Origin: Bacillota bacterium
GTDB lineage: Bacteria; Bacillota_I; Bacilli_A; Acholeplasmatales; Acholeplasmataceae
Direction of reading: 5' to 3'
NCBI GenBank assembly: GCA_023431045.1
Contig: JAEYXZ010000020.1
Span: 1-28,737, forward strand
DNA length: 28,737 bases
Both the position numbers and the translations under genes were made by a program. Below the pieces are notes generated by a model that had not been told where the DNA came from, ran no database searches, and saw nothing but the letters and a program-made list of their open reading frames with translations. Positions 7,250-15,949 of this stretch are shown here, piece by piece (position 1 is the first letter of the stretch; every line of letters begins with the position of its first letter).

Positions 7250-7894
7250 ATGAAACCATTATTAAATCAAGAAATTAGAAATCAACTCAAAGAAGTTTTA
7301 CAAATGATGAAAAAGCCAGTAACGATGGTCCTTTTCACCAAAAAAGAATCATGTCAAACATGTGAGGAAACCAAACAACTATTAACCGAAATGACTGAGG
7401 TCACACCACTTGTTAAACTTGTTGTCAAAGACTTCGATTTAGATTTAGAAGATCGCGCATTCTATGACATTACCCTAACACCATCTTTTGTTATCTTAGA
7501 TGACGAAAACAATTATAAAGGGGTTAAGTTTAATGGTATTCCTGCAGGTCACGAAATTAATTCATTTATTAGTGCATTAATTGAAATGTCAGGGATTGAT
7601 ACTTTCTATGATGAAGAACTAAAGTCTACCATTAAAGCAATCGACAAACCAGTGAATATTAAAGTCTTTGTCACATTATCGTGTCCACATTGCCCAGGTG
7701 CAGTCCAAACCGCTCATCGTCTTGCAATGCTAAACCCAAACATTAAAGGTGAAATGATTGAAGCTCAGACTTTTTATGAACTATCAAACAAATATCAAGT
7801 CTCTGGTGTACCAAAAATTGTCATTAATGATAAGTATGAATTACTCGGAAATCAACCCGTAGAAGCATTTTTAGCAGAAATAAATAAAATATAA
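7250..7894 (+). CDS. Two-domain protein disulfide oxidoreductase (PDO/glutaredoxin-like)
   Basis: A 214-residue cytoplasmic protein built of two thioredoxin folds. Each half has a CxxC active site (Cys35-Gln-Thr-Cys38 and Cys145-Pro-His-Cys148) and a following cis-proline loop ('LTPSF', Pro78; 'GVPKI', Pro188). The layout matches PDO-type glutaredoxin-like proteins of archaea and anaerobes and the N-terminal domain of AhpF. It probably takes electrons from the flavoprotein encoded immediately upstream and reduces protein disulfides or a peroxidase; no peroxiredoxin gene is present in the window. The ribosome site AAGGAG (7233-7238) lies inside the end of the preceding gene. Last gene of the operon, followed by a strong terminator. 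Confidence 0.87.
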   Translation: MKPLLNQEIRNQLKEVLQMMKKPVTMVLFTKKESCQTCEETKQLLTEMTEVTPLVKLVVKDFDLDLEDRAFYDITLTPSFVILDDENNYKGVKFNGIPAGHEINSFISALIEMSGIDTFYDEELKSTIKAIDKPVNIKVFVTLSCPHCPGAVQTAHRLAMLNPNIKGEMIEAQTFYELSNKYQVSGVPKIVINDKYELLGNQPVEAFLAEINKI

Positions 7895-7906
7895 AAAATA
7901 GAATTG

Positions 7907-7936
7907 ATAGAGGATGAAAATATCCTCTATTTTTTT
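7907..7936 (+). terminator. Terminator of the redox operon
   Basis: ATAGAGGAT (7907-7915) pairs perfectly with ATCCTCTAT (7922-7930) across a 6-base loop, followed by six T. Confidence 0.85.
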
Positions 7937-7994
7937 ATGAATCAGTTGAAATTAAATATATCCTTATTAAGGTATTACGAATAGTATAAATACA

Positions 7995-8023
7995 TTGCAA
8001 AAACGACCAAAATGTTTTATCAT
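7995..8023 (+). promoter_or_regulatory. Promoter of speA-speB
   Basis: TTGCAA (7995-8000), 17-bp spacer, TATCAT (8018-8023), about 48 bp before the speA start codon. Confidence 0.5.
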
Positions 8024-8070
8024 TAAATGGCAACAATTATTATCATAATTCTTCATGAAAGGAACAACAG

Positions 8071-9546
8071 ATGGCTAAACTTGATCAATCCAAAACCCCA
8101 TTTTTTACAAAACTAAAAGAATATGGTTTATCCCATACGACACCACTTGATGTTCCTGGTCATAAATTAGGTGCGATTGATGATGAATTTGTCCAATTTG
8201 TTGGTCATAATGTCTTTAGACTTGACTCTAATGCCCCAAGAGGTCTTGATAATTTATCTAAACCCCGTGGTGTATTAAAAGAAGCTCAAGAACTTGCTGC
8301 AGATGCCTTTGGCGCAGATCACGCTTATTTTTTAATTAATGGGACCTCACAAGGAATTATTACGATGATTATGTCTGCTTGTGGTGCTAAGGAAAAAATC
8401 ATTATTCCACGTAATGTCCACAAGTCAGCGATTAATGCTTTAATCTTATCTGGTGCAATGCCAATCTTCATGAAACCACATATGGATGTTGAGTTAGGGA
8501 TTGCTAATGGGATTAACTTAGTTGAGTTAAGAGAAACAATTGAAGAAAACCCAGATGCTAAAGCGGTATTTGTTATTAATCCAACGTATTTTGGTGTCAC
8601 GAGTAATTTAAAAGAAATTGTTAAAATTGCTCATGAATATGGCATGCTTGTCTTATGTGATGAAGCACATGGTGCGCATTTTGGTTTTTCTGAAGAATTA
8701 CCCGTTTCTGCAATGGAAGCAGGAGCAGATATGTCGGCTTGTTCCATTCATAAAACCGTTGGATCATTTACACAATCATCAATTTTACTCACTCAAGGTG
8801 AATTAGTCGATAATGCTAAAGTTAAAAGCACCTTAAACGTTTTACAATCAACCTCTCCCTCATCGCTTTTAATGGCTTCCCTTGACACAGCTCGAAGCTA
8901 TATTGCACTAGAAGGTCAGAAAAAATTAGAGAACTTAATCCAAATGGCAAGAGAATGCCGTGAAAAGATTAATAAAATCAGAGGATTTAAAGCCATTACG
9001 AAAGAATATATTTGGAATCATCGTGGTTATGACTATGATGAAACTAAAATTATGGTTAAGGTGTCTGAATTAGGGATTACTGGATTTGATGCTTATAACA
9101 TCTTAAGTAGTGAATCTAATATTCAATTAGAACTTGCTGAGACGCATCTAATCCTAGCTGTCTTATCAATTGGTACTACTAAAGAAGACCTAGAGCGTTT
9201 CGTTGAAGGACTTAAAAACCTTAAACGACATAAAACTAAAAATGAAATTAGACATAAGATTCGCTTTACCTATCCTGAAACGTATGCGCGTCCACGTGAA
9301 GCGTATCATGCCCCAAAACGATTTGTTAAAATTGAGGATTCGTTAAATGAAGTTGCAGCAGAAAATATCATGGTTTACCCACCTGGTATTCCACTTGTCA
9401 TTCCAGGCGAAATAATCAACCAAGATATTCTAGATGATTTATCATTTTATAGAGAACAAGGATCAACCATTTTATCTGATACCGAAGACGGATATATTAA
9501 AGTGGTTGATAAAGATCGATGGATCAAATACGAAGGAGATTTATAA
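8071..9546 (+). CDS. speA: PLP-dependent arginine decarboxylase (Orn/Lys/Arg decarboxylase family)
   Basis: A 491-residue fold-type I PLP enzyme, the usual length of Bacillus-type SpeA. The PLP Schiff-base lysine is Lys228 in 'SIHKTVGSFTQ'; Asp197 in 'CDEAHGAHFG' should bind the pyridine nitrogen; 'INGTSQG' (89-95) is the phosphate cup, and the N-terminal 'PLDVPGHK' is typical of the family. The C-terminal domain contains 'YPPGIPLVIPGE', conserved in these decarboxylases. Lysine and ornithine decarboxylases share these motifs, so specificity for arginine rests mainly on the next gene, an agmatinase whose ATG overlaps this stop (TAATG). Together they would turn arginine into agmatine and then putrescine plus urea. 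A ribosome site (AAAGGAAC) lies just upstream. Confidence 0.9.
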   Translation: MAKLDQSKTPFFTKLKEYGLSHTTPLDVPGHKLGAIDDEFVQFVGHNVFRLDSNAPRGLDNLSKPRGVLKEAQELAADAFGADHAYFLINGTSQGIITMIMSACGAKEKIIIPRNVHKSAINALILSGAMPIFMKPHMDVELGIANGINLVELRETIEENPDAKAVFVINPTYFGVTSNLKEIVKIAHEYGMLVLCDEAHGAHFGFSEELPVSAMEAGADMSACSIHKTVGSFTQSSILLTQGELVDNAKVKSTLNVLQSTSPSSLLMASLDTARSYIALEGQKKLENLIQMARECREKINKIRGFKAITKEYIWNHRGYDYDETKIMVKVSELGITGFDAYNILSSESNIQLELAETHLILAVLSIGTTKEDLERFVEGLKNLKRHKTKNEIRHKIRFTYPETYARPREAYHAPKRFVKIEDSLNEVAAENIMVYPPGIPLVIPGEIINQDILDDLSFYREQGSTILSDTEDGYIKVVDKDRWIKYEGDL

Positions 9547-10424
9547 TGGAATTCAAAAAAGTGGATTTATCTTTTCAAAGCTGTACAGCGGAATATCAAG
9601 ATGCTGATGTCGTCATTTTCTCAGTCCCAATGGATGCAACAACTTCCTTTAGACCGGGAACTAGATTTGCAGGTAATGCCATTCGAGTTGACTCCTTTGG
9701 TGTTGAATGGTACTCACCTTACCGTGATGCTGACTTAAAAGATTATCAAACCTGTGATTCAGGTGACCTAGATTTACCAATTGGTGCAGTTGAAGATGCA
9801 CTTGATGTCGTTTATGATGCAACTAAAACAATCTTAAAAGATGGTAAGAAACCAATGATGGTTGGGGGAGAACATTTAGTCTCATATCCGGTCATTAAAG
9901 CCGTTCATGAAGCATATCCAGATTTACATGTCATTCATCTAGATGCACACACCGACTTAAGAGAATCATTCTTTGGTCGTGATTTATCACACGCTACCTT
10001 TATGAGACACGCTCATAAATTCTTAGGTGACCATAAAATATTCCAATTTGGTATTAGAAGCGGGGATAAGAGTGAATTCTTATGGGCTAAAGAACACATT
10101 CATCAAAGAAAGTTTGACTTCGTCGGACTTGATGAAGTGGTTGAAAAGATTAAAAATAAACCAGTCTATATCACGATTGACCTAGATGTCCTAGATCCTG
10201 CAGTATTCCCTGGTACTGGAACTCCTGAACCAGGTGGAATGCAGTATAAAGATTTATTATGGGCTTTTGACCAATTTGAAAAGCTAAACCACATTGTTGG
10301 AATCGATATTGTTGAATTATCACCATATCTAGATCCAAGTGGTGCATCCAATGCAGTAGCTGCAAAGAGTTTAAGAGAATTAGTCTTAATTCTTCATAAA
10401 AATATTGATAAGAACAAAAAATAA
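9546..10424 (+). CDS. speB: Agmatinase (ureohydrolase family)
   Basis: A 292-residue Mn-dependent ureohydrolase. Metal ligands are all visible: His110 in 'GGEHLVSY', Asp133/His135/Asp137 in 'LDAHTD', Asp212/Asp214 in 'IDLDVLDPA'; 'GTGTPEPGG' follows as in agmatinases. The expected reaction is agmatine to putrescine and urea. A longer in-frame start upstream lies inside speA; ATG 9546 is chosen because it overlaps the speA stop by one base and has AAGGAG at 9533-9538. Arginase or another guanidino hydrolase is the alternative, but pairing with a SpeA-type decarboxylase favours agmatinase. Unlike Bacillus, no spermidine synthase gene accompanies it. Confidence 0.92.
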   Translation: MEFKKVDLSFQSCTAEYQDADVVIFSVPMDATTSFRPGTRFAGNAIRVDSFGVEWYSPYRDADLKDYQTCDSGDLDLPIGAVEDALDVVYDATKTILKDGKKPMMVGGEHLVSYPVIKAVHEAYPDLHVIHLDAHTDLRESFFGRDLSHATFMRHAHKFLGDHKIFQFGIRSGDKSEFLWAKEHIHQRKFDFVGLDEVVEKIKNKPVYITIDLDVLDPAVFPGTGTPEPGGMQYKDLLWAFDQFEKLNHIVGIDIVELSPYLDPSGASNAVAAKSLRELVLILHKNIDKNKK

Positions 10425-10445
10425 GCTACATATCACACTAAAATG

Positions 10446-10475
10446 AAACCAGAACGTAAATGATTCTGGTTTTTT
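10446..10475 (+). terminator. Terminator of speA-speB
   Basis: AAACCAGAA (10446-10454) pairs perfectly with TTCTGGTTT (10464-10472), 9-base loop, followed by more T. Confidence 0.8.
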
Positions 10476-10548
10476 GTTGTTACAAAACTAATATTTGTTG
10501 ATGACTAAATGAAATGAAGACTAATAAATGTGTTTAAAAATACAAGAT

Positions 10549-10581
10549 ATTCACGACATGGTAAATGAAATTCACGAAATG
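10549..10581 (+). repeat. Direct repeat upstream of pdhA, possible regulator site
   Basis: ATTCACGACATG (10549-10560) and ATTCACGAAATG (10570-10581) differ at one base and are spaced exactly 21 bp start to start, two helical turns, so both copies face the same side of the DNA. They lie about 110 bp before the pdh -10 in the 304-bp gap between speB and pdhA. A tandem activator or repressor site is possible; no known consensus was recognised. Confidence 0.4.
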
Positions 10582-10689
10582 TGTGTTAAATGCCAAAAAA
10601 ATCTCTCATTTTTTACATCTTTTGTCCAGATATATGAACGGTGTAAGTTTGAGGTTGCATAAGATTATGAAAAAAAGGGTTATATGTTA

Positions 10690-10695
10690 TATAAT
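10690..10695 (+). promoter_or_regulatory. -10 element of the pdh operon
   Basis: Perfect TATAAT, 33 bp before the pdhA ATG. No convincing -35 lies 16-18 bp upstream (ATGAAA is the best), so the promoter may need an activator. The rest of the speB-pdhA gap holds the speB terminator and a 21-bp-period direct repeat; nothing else is seen. Confidence 0.45.
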
Positions 10696-10728
10696 GGCTA
10701 TGTAAAATACAATTTATAGGAGGCTAGT

Positions 10729-11817
10729 ATGATCGCTAAAAAGTATGATCCGTCAAAAGATAAACAATTTCAAATCTTGGATCAACACGGTAAGGTCGTT
10801 AATGAGAAATTCGAACCTAAATTACCAAAAGAAACACTATTAAAGATGTATAAGACCGCTGTTTTAGGTCGTAATGCAGATATTAAAGCATTACAGTACC
10901 AAAGACAAGGTAGAATGTTAACCTATGCTCCAAACATGGGTCAAGAAGCAGCTCAAATCGGATTAGCAGCTGCAATGGAACCGCAAGACTGGAATTCTCC
11001 AATGTATCGTGAACTTAACGTTCACCTATATCGTGGTGTTCCACTAGAAGCAATGTACCTTTACTGGTATGGTAACGAAAGAGGGTCAATTAAACCTGAA
11101 GGCGTTAAGATTTTACCAGTGAATATCATCATTGGTTCACAATCTAATATTGCTGCTGGACTAGCTATGGCTGCAAAGATTAGAAAAACGAATGAAGTTG
11201 CTGTCTTCACAATTGGTGATGGTGGTACTGCTCACGGTGAATTCTATGAAGGATTAAACTTTGCTGCATCATTTAATGCACCAGTGGTTGCTGTGATCCA
11301 AAATAACCAATATGCGATCTCAACTCCTCGTAAGGTTGCATCAAAGGGTGAAACACTAGCTCAAAAGGGTGCCGCTTTTGGTATTCCTTATGTCATGGTT
11401 GATGGTAACGATATGTTAGCAATGTATGTCGTTTCAAAAGAAGCAATGGATCGTGCTCGTAATGGCGAAGGTCCAACTTTAATCGAAGCTGTGACTTATC
11501 GTATGGGACCTCATACAACATCTGATGACCCATCGATTTATCGTACAAAAGAAGAAGAAAATGCTTGGGCAGAAAAAGACCCAATCAAGCGCTTTAAGGC
11601 TTATTTAATCGAAAAAGGTCTTTGGAGCGAAAAAGAAGATGAAAAACTCGTTGAAGATGTAAATGCTGAAATCAATGAAACCTTCAAGAAGGTTGAATCT
11701 TATGGTGCAAATGTTGAACTTGCAGAAATCTTCGAACACACTTATGCAGATTGGACTCCACAATTAAAGGAACAATATGAAGAACATAAGAAATTCCTAG
11801 AAAGTGAAGGTAAATAA
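10729..11817 (+). CDS. pdhA: Pyruvate dehydrogenase E1 component, alpha subunit
   Basis: A 362-residue thiamine-diphosphate subunit. The ThDP/Mg signature runs from GDG (163-165) to NN (192-193) with 'HGEFYEGLNFAA' between; 'IGSQSNIAAGLAMAAK' and the phosphorylation-loop-like 'YRMGPHTTSDDPSIYR' follow, as in Gram-positive PdhA rather than the homodimeric AceE type. With PdhB it decarboxylates pyruvate and passes the acetyl group to lipoyl-E2. AGGAGG (10718-10723) lies five bases before ATG 10729. First gene of a tight pdhABCD operon (gaps of 2, 14 and 13 bp). A branched-chain 2-oxoacid E1 is the alternative, but overall similarity and the full operon favour pyruvate. Confidence 0.95.
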   Translation: MIAKKYDPSKDKQFQILDQHGKVVNEKFEPKLPKETLLKMYKTAVLGRNADIKALQYQRQGRMLTYAPNMGQEAAQIGLAAAMEPQDWNSPMYRELNVHLYRGVPLEAMYLYWYGNERGSIKPEGVKILPVNIIIGSQSNIAAGLAMAAKIRKTNEVAVFTIGDGGTAHGEFYEGLNFAASFNAPVVAVIQNNQYAISTPRKVASKGETLAQKGAAFGIPYVMVDGNDMLAMYVVSKEAMDRARNGEGPTLIEAVTYRMGPHTTSDDPSIYRTKEEENAWAEKDPIKRFKAYLIEKGLWSEKEDEKLVEDVNAEINETFKKVESYGANVELAEIFEHTYADWTPQLKEQYEEHKKFLESEGK

Positions 11818-11819
11818 AC

Positions 11820-12803
11820 ATGGCAGTATTAACCTTATTAGAAGCAATTAACCAAGCCCTTGATATGGCAATGGAAAAAGATCCAAATGTTGTTGTCTTT
11901 GGTGAAGATGCTGGTTTTGAAGGTGGCGTTTTCCGTGTGACAGCGGGTCTACAAAAGAAATATGGTGCTGAAAGAGTCTTTGATACGCCAATTGCTGAAT
12001 CTGCTATTGTTGGTTCTGCAATCGGGATGGCAGTGAATGGTTTAAAACCAGTTGCCGAAATTCAATTTGATGGATTCTTATATGCTGGTTATACCGATTT
12101 AGTCACACATGCTGCACGTTTAAGAAATCGTAGCCGTGGTCAATTTACAGTTCCAATGGTTCTTCGTGTTCCAGTTGGTGGCGGTATTCGTGCCCTTGAA
12201 CACCACTCAGAATCATTAGAAACTATTTTAGGACATATTCCTGGTATTAAAGTGGTTATTCCATCGACACCTTATGATGCTAAAGGATTAATGTTATCAG
12301 CAATTAAAGATCCAGATCCAGTTGTCTTTATGGAACCTAAGAGAATTTACCGTGCTGGTAAACAAGAAGTTCCTGCTGAATATTATGAAATTCCAATTGG
12401 AAAAGCTAAAGTTGTTAAACAAGGTACTGATGTAACTGTTGTTGCATGGGGTGCTTTAGTCCGTGAAGTTGAAAAGGCTGTTCAATTACTTGCTAACGAT
12501 AATATCTCAGTTGAAATTATCGATTTAAGAACAATTTCACCACTTGATACTGAAACTGTTATAAACTCTGCTAAAAAGACTGGTCGTTTCATGGTTGTCC
12601 ATGAAGCAGCTAAGTCCTATGGTCCTGCCGCTGAATTAATTACATTAGTGAATGAAAAAGCATTCTATTCACTTGAAGCAGCTCCAGTTCGTGTCACTGG
12701 GTTTGATATCACTGTGCCTTTAGCACGTGGTGAACATTATCACTTCCCACAACCAGAAAAAATTGCTAAGGAAATCAAAAAGCTAGCAATCATTAAACCG
12801 TAA
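11820..12803 (+). CDS. pdhB: Pyruvate dehydrogenase E1 component, beta subunit
   Basis: A 327-residue partner of PdhA, normal length. The transketolase pyrimidine domain begins with 'VVVFGEDAGFEGGVFRVT'; Glu60 in 'TPIAESAIVG' is the expected ThDP-activating glutamate, and His128/His129 in 'ALEHHSES' the conserved active-site histidines. The C-terminal transketolase domain ('VTVVAWGALV', 'IDLRTISPLD') completes the fold. It starts two bases after the pdhA stop, with the ribosome site (GAAGG) inside pdhA, so the two subunits should be made in matching amounts. Confidence 0.95.
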   Translation: MAVLTLLEAINQALDMAMEKDPNVVVFGEDAGFEGGVFRVTAGLQKKYGAERVFDTPIAESAIVGSAIGMAVNGLKPVAEIQFDGFLYAGYTDLVTHAARLRNRSRGQFTVPMVLRVPVGGGIRALEHHSESLETILGHIPGIKVVIPSTPYDAKGLMLSAIKDPDPVVFMEPKRIYRAGKQEVPAEYYEIPIGKAKVVKQGTDVTVVAWGALVREVEKAVQLLANDNISVEIIDLRTISPLDTETVINSAKKTGRFMVVHEAAKSYGPAAELITLVNEKAFYSLEAAPVRVTGFDITVPLARGEHYHFPQPEKIAKEIKKLAIIKP

Positions 12804-12817
12804 GGAGATGTTTAATT

Positions 12818-14443
12818 ATGTATGAATTTAAATTTGCAGATATTGGTGAAGGTATCCATGAAGGGACCATTTTAAAATGGAACTTCAAAGCTGGTGATAC
12901 CGTTAAGGAAGGCGAAACTTTAGTCGTTGTTGAAACCGATAAAGTTAACGCTGAATTACCATCCCCAGTATCTGGTAAGATTGTTTCATTAGGTGCAAAA
13001 GAAGGAGAAGTCATCCATGTTGGACAGACTGTAGTCACAATTGATGATGGATCTAAGACTGAAGCTGCACCAGCTGCTCCAGTAGCTGCTGCTAAAGCAG
13101 TAGAACAAGCACCAGCTGCAACCCCAAGCCAAGGCGCTTATGACTTTAAGTTTGCTGATATTGGTGAAGGTATTCATGAAGGTACAATTTTAAAATGGAA
13201 TTTCAAAGAAGGAGATACAGTTAAGGAAGGCGAAACTTTAGTTGTTGTTGAAACGGATAAAGTTAACGCTGAATTACCTGCTCCGGTTGATGGAACTATT
13301 TTAAAGATTGGTAAAAAAGAAGGCGAAGTCATCCACGTGGGTGAAACAGTTGTCTTAATCGGTGAAAAAGGCGCGAAAGTAACTCAGGCTCCTGCAGCAC
13401 CAGAGGTTAAAACTGAACCTGCAAGTGAACCTAAGAAAGGTGCTGGTGTGGTTGGAGAAATTCAAGTATCCGATGACATTATGGCATCATCTGAAGAAAT
13501 GGAACACGTTGTCTCAACAAGTACTAAAGTATTAGCATCACCAGTTGCAAGAAAACTTGCTGCTGATTTAGGTGTTGATATTAAGTCTGTGAAGGGTACT
13601 GGCGAACAAGGCCGTATTCTTAAAGATGATGTTGCAGCTAGTGGTCAAAAACCTCTTCAACAAGCTGCTCCAGTACAAACTGCTCTATCTCAACCTCAAG
13701 CGCAATCTCCAGCTAAACCTCAAGTTGCTGCACCACAACCAACAGCTGATGTTGAAGTGGTTAAGATTAGCCGTCTTCGTAAGGCAATCTCTAACGCAAT
13801 GGTTCGTTCAAAGACTATGATTCCTCATACTGTCTTAATGGATGAATTCAATGTGAATGAATTAGTTGCATTTAGAAATTCAACAAAAGCACTTGCTGAA
13901 GCTAAAGGTATTAAATTAACTTACATGGCATTTATTGCAAAAGCAGTCTTAATTGCCTTAAAAGAATTCCCAATGTTTAATGCATCATTCAACCATGAAA
14001 CAGATGAAGTCTACATTAAGAAATCTGTTAACCTTGGTATGGCAGTTGATACGCCAGATGGACTCATCGTGCCAAATGTTAAGAGTGCAGAAAAACTATC
14101 TGTTTTTGAACTTGCATCACAAATTAGAAAACTTGCAGATGACACTGTCGCAAGAAAAATCACCCTTGATCAACAACAAAATGGTACGTTCACAATTACC
14201 AACTTTGGATCAGTCGGTATTGGTTTTGGTACACCAGTCATTAACTACCCTGAACTTGCAATTTTAGGTGTTGGTAAGATTGAACAAAAACCATGGATTA
14301 TTGATGGTGAAATCAAGATTGCATATACTCTACCTTTATCACTTGCTGTTGACCACAGAATTATTGATGGTGCAGATGGTGGAAGATTCTTACTACGTGT
14401 GAAAGAATTGTTAGCTAACCCAACACTCATGTTGTTAAGCTAA
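12818..14443 (+). CDS. pdhC: Dihydrolipoamide acetyltransferase (E2) with two lipoyl domains
   Basis: A 541-residue E2 core protein. Two lipoyl domains lie at about 2-75 and 108-181; the lipoate-bearing lysines are Lys42 and Lys148, both in 'ETDKVNAELP'. Ala/Pro-rich linkers follow, then a peripheral-subunit-binding domain (about 236-273, 'LASPVARKLAADLGVD') and the catalytic acyltransferase domain (about 312-541) with His513 and Asp517 in 'DHRIIDGADGG'. It transfers the acetyl group from E1 to CoA and forms the scaffold of the complex. The two lipoyl domains match at 63 of 74 positions, so duplication or gene conversion looks recent. The lipoate ligase at 18402-19313 is the likely source of the modification. 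Confidence 0.96.
   Translation: MYEFKFADIGEGIHEGTILKWNFKAGDTVKEGETLVVVETDKVNAELPSPVSGKIVSLGAKEGEVIHVGQTVVTIDDGSKTEAAPAAPVAAAKAVEQAPAATPSQGAYDFKFADIGEGIHEGTILKWNFKEGDTVKEGETLVVVETDKVNAELPAPVDGTILKIGKKEGEVIHVGETVVLIGEKGAKVTQAPAAPEVKTEPASEPKKGAGVVGEIQVSDDIMASSEEMEHVVSTSTKVLASPVARKLAADLGVDIKSVKGTGEQGRILKDDVAASGQKPLQQAAPVQTALSQPQAQSPAKPQVAAPQPTADVEVVKISRLRKAISNAMVRSKTMIPHTVLMDEFNVNELVAFRNSTKALAEAKGIKLTYMAFIAKAVLIALKEFPMFNASFNHETDEVYIKKSVNLGMAVDTPDGLIVPNVKSAEKLSVFELASQIRKLADDTVARKITLDQQQNGTFTITNFGSVGIGFGTPVINYPELAILGVGKIEQKPWIIDGEIKIAYTLPLSLAVDHRIIDGADGGRFLLRVKELLANPTLMLLS
12821..13360 (+). repeat. Tandem repeat encoding the two lipoyl domains of E2
   Basis: Copies at 12821-13042 and 13139-13360, separated by an Ala/Pro-rich linker. 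They match strongly in DNA too, with shared runs of around 20 bases near the lipoyl lysines, so the region could recombine to give one or three domains. Confidence 0.85.
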
Positions 14444-14456
14444 GAAGGAGTATATC

Positions 14457-15833
14457 ATGGCTAAATCATATGATATTATCGTCGTTGGTGGCGGACCTGG
14501 TGGTTACGTCGCTGCGATTAAAGCAGCTCAATATGGAGCGAAAGTTGCTCTTGTTGAAAAAGAAGTCGTTGGTGGTATTTGTTTAAACCACGGCTGTATC
14601 CCTACAAAAACATTTTTAAAGAGTGCTAAAGTCTATAAGACCTTACAACATTCCTTTGATTATGGTGTCACAAATTCAGGTACTATTGGCTTTGATTGGA
14701 ATAAAATCCTATCCCGTAAAGATGGCGTTGTTAAAACATTAACGGGTGGAGTTGCATTCCTACTTAAGAAAAACGGTGTTGATGTTTATAATGGTTTTGG
14801 AGAAGTCAAATCAGCAAGCGAAGTCGTCGTTAATGGTGAAACACTTCAAACTAAAAATGTCATTATCGCAACCGGAGCATCAGCTATCGTTCCACCAATT
14901 CCTGGTGTAAAAGAAGCTTATGAAAAAGGTATTGTTGTTACATCACGTGAACTCCTTAATGTTAAAAACTATCCAAAGACAATTTTAATTGTTGGTGGTG
15001 GTGTTATTGGGGTTGAATTTGCAACCGTCTTTAATTCATTTGGATCCAAGGTTGTCATTATTGAAAAAATGGATGGCATTCTTCCAACCATGGATGAAGA
15101 TGTTCGAGTTGCTTATACGAAATCACTTAAAAAAGATGGTATTGAAGTTTTAACGAATGCTGAAGTTAAATCCGTTAATGATCATAAACTCACCTATAAC
15201 TTAAATGGTCAAGATGTGACGGTTGAAGGTGATTTAATCTTAATGGCTGTTGGTACTAGAGCTAACTCCAAAGGACTTGAACATTTAGGGCTTGAAATGG
15301 ATCGTGCAAACATTAAAACCAATGAATACCTTCAAACGAGTGTTAATGGAATTTACGCGATTGGCGATGTGAATGGTAAGTTCATGCTTGCTCACGTTGC
15401 ATCCCATGAAGGAATTGTTGCTGTTGAGCATATCCTTAAAAAAGGACATGCGAAAATGGATTATGACAAGATTCCATCTTGTATCTATGGTTCACCTGAG
15501 ATTGCAGCAATCGGTTTAACCGAAAAAGAAGCAATCGCTCGTGGTATCGACTACAAGGTATCAAAAGTTCCACTATCAGCTGTTGGTAAAGCTCTTGCTG
15601 ATGGTGAACGTGAAGGATTTATTAAGCTCATTGTTGATAAGAAGTATTTAGAAGTTGTTGGTGCTCATATCTATGCTTATAATGCAACTGAACTCATTTC
15701 TGAGTATGCTGTTGCAATGGAAGCGGAAGCGACCGCATTTGAAATTGCTCACGCAATTCATCCACATCCAACGCTATCTGAATTAACACTTGAAGCTGCA
15801 CTTGGTGCAATTGATAAACCAATTCATATTTAA
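14457..15833 (+). CDS. pdhD: Dihydrolipoamide dehydrogenase (E3)
   Basis: A 458-residue FAD enzyme that reoxidises dihydrolipoamide with NAD. The FAD motif GGGPGG is at 11-16, the redox disulfide Cys42/Cys47 in 'GICLNHGCIPTK', the NAD motif GGGVIG in the second Rossmann fold, 'GIYAIGDV' for FAD, and the catalytic His437/Glu442 pair in 'HPHPTLSE' near the C-terminus. Length is standard; there is no N-terminal lipoyl domain as found in some mycoplasma E3 proteins. Last gene of the pdh operon, followed by a strong terminator. Confidence 0.96.
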   Translation: MAKSYDIIVVGGGPGGYVAAIKAAQYGAKVALVEKEVVGGICLNHGCIPTKTFLKSAKVYKTLQHSFDYGVTNSGTIGFDWNKILSRKDGVVKTLTGGVAFLLKKNGVDVYNGFGEVKSASEVVVNGETLQTKNVIIATGASAIVPPIPGVKEAYEKGIVVTSRELLNVKNYPKTILIVGGGVIGVEFATVFNSFGSKVVIIEKMDGILPTMDEDVRVAYTKSLKKDGIEVLTNAEVKSVNDHKLTYNLNGQDVTVEGDLILMAVGTRANSKGLEHLGLEMDRANIKTNEYLQTSVNGIYAIGDVNGKFMLAHVASHEGIVAVEHILKKGHAKMDYDKIPSCIYGSPEIAAIGLTEKEAIARGIDYKVSKVPLSAVGKALADGEREGFIKLIVDKKYLEVVGAHIYAYNATELISEYAVAMEAEATAFEIAHAIHPHPTLSELTLEAALGAIDKPIHI

Positions 15834-15840
15834 TGAAATG

Positions 15841-15875
15841 AACTACTCAATCATAACGATTGGGTAGTTTTTTTT
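15841..15875 (+). terminator. Terminator of the pdh operon
   Basis: AACTACTCAATC (15841-15852) pairs with GATTGGGTAGTT (15858-15869) with one T-G wobble, 5-base loop, then a run of eight T. Confidence 0.88.
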
Positions 15876-15913
15876 AGCTTTTGAAAAAGTAGGTCCAAAA
15901 TATGAGTTATTCA

Positions 15914-15922
15914 TGTTATGAT
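15914..15922 (+). promoter_or_regulatory. Extended -10 promoter of the lipoprotein gene
   Basis: TGTTATGAT: a TATGAT -10 (15917-15922) with the upstream TGn element, 27 bp before the ATG. No good -35 at normal spacing. Confidence 0.4.
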
Positions 15923-15949
15923 AATCTTAGTATACTCAAGGAGAAAAAC

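Noticed and set aside
13980..14267. 95-codon plus-strand frame inside pdhC
   Set aside because: Out of frame within the conserved acyltransferase domain; no ribosome site, so a shadow frame.
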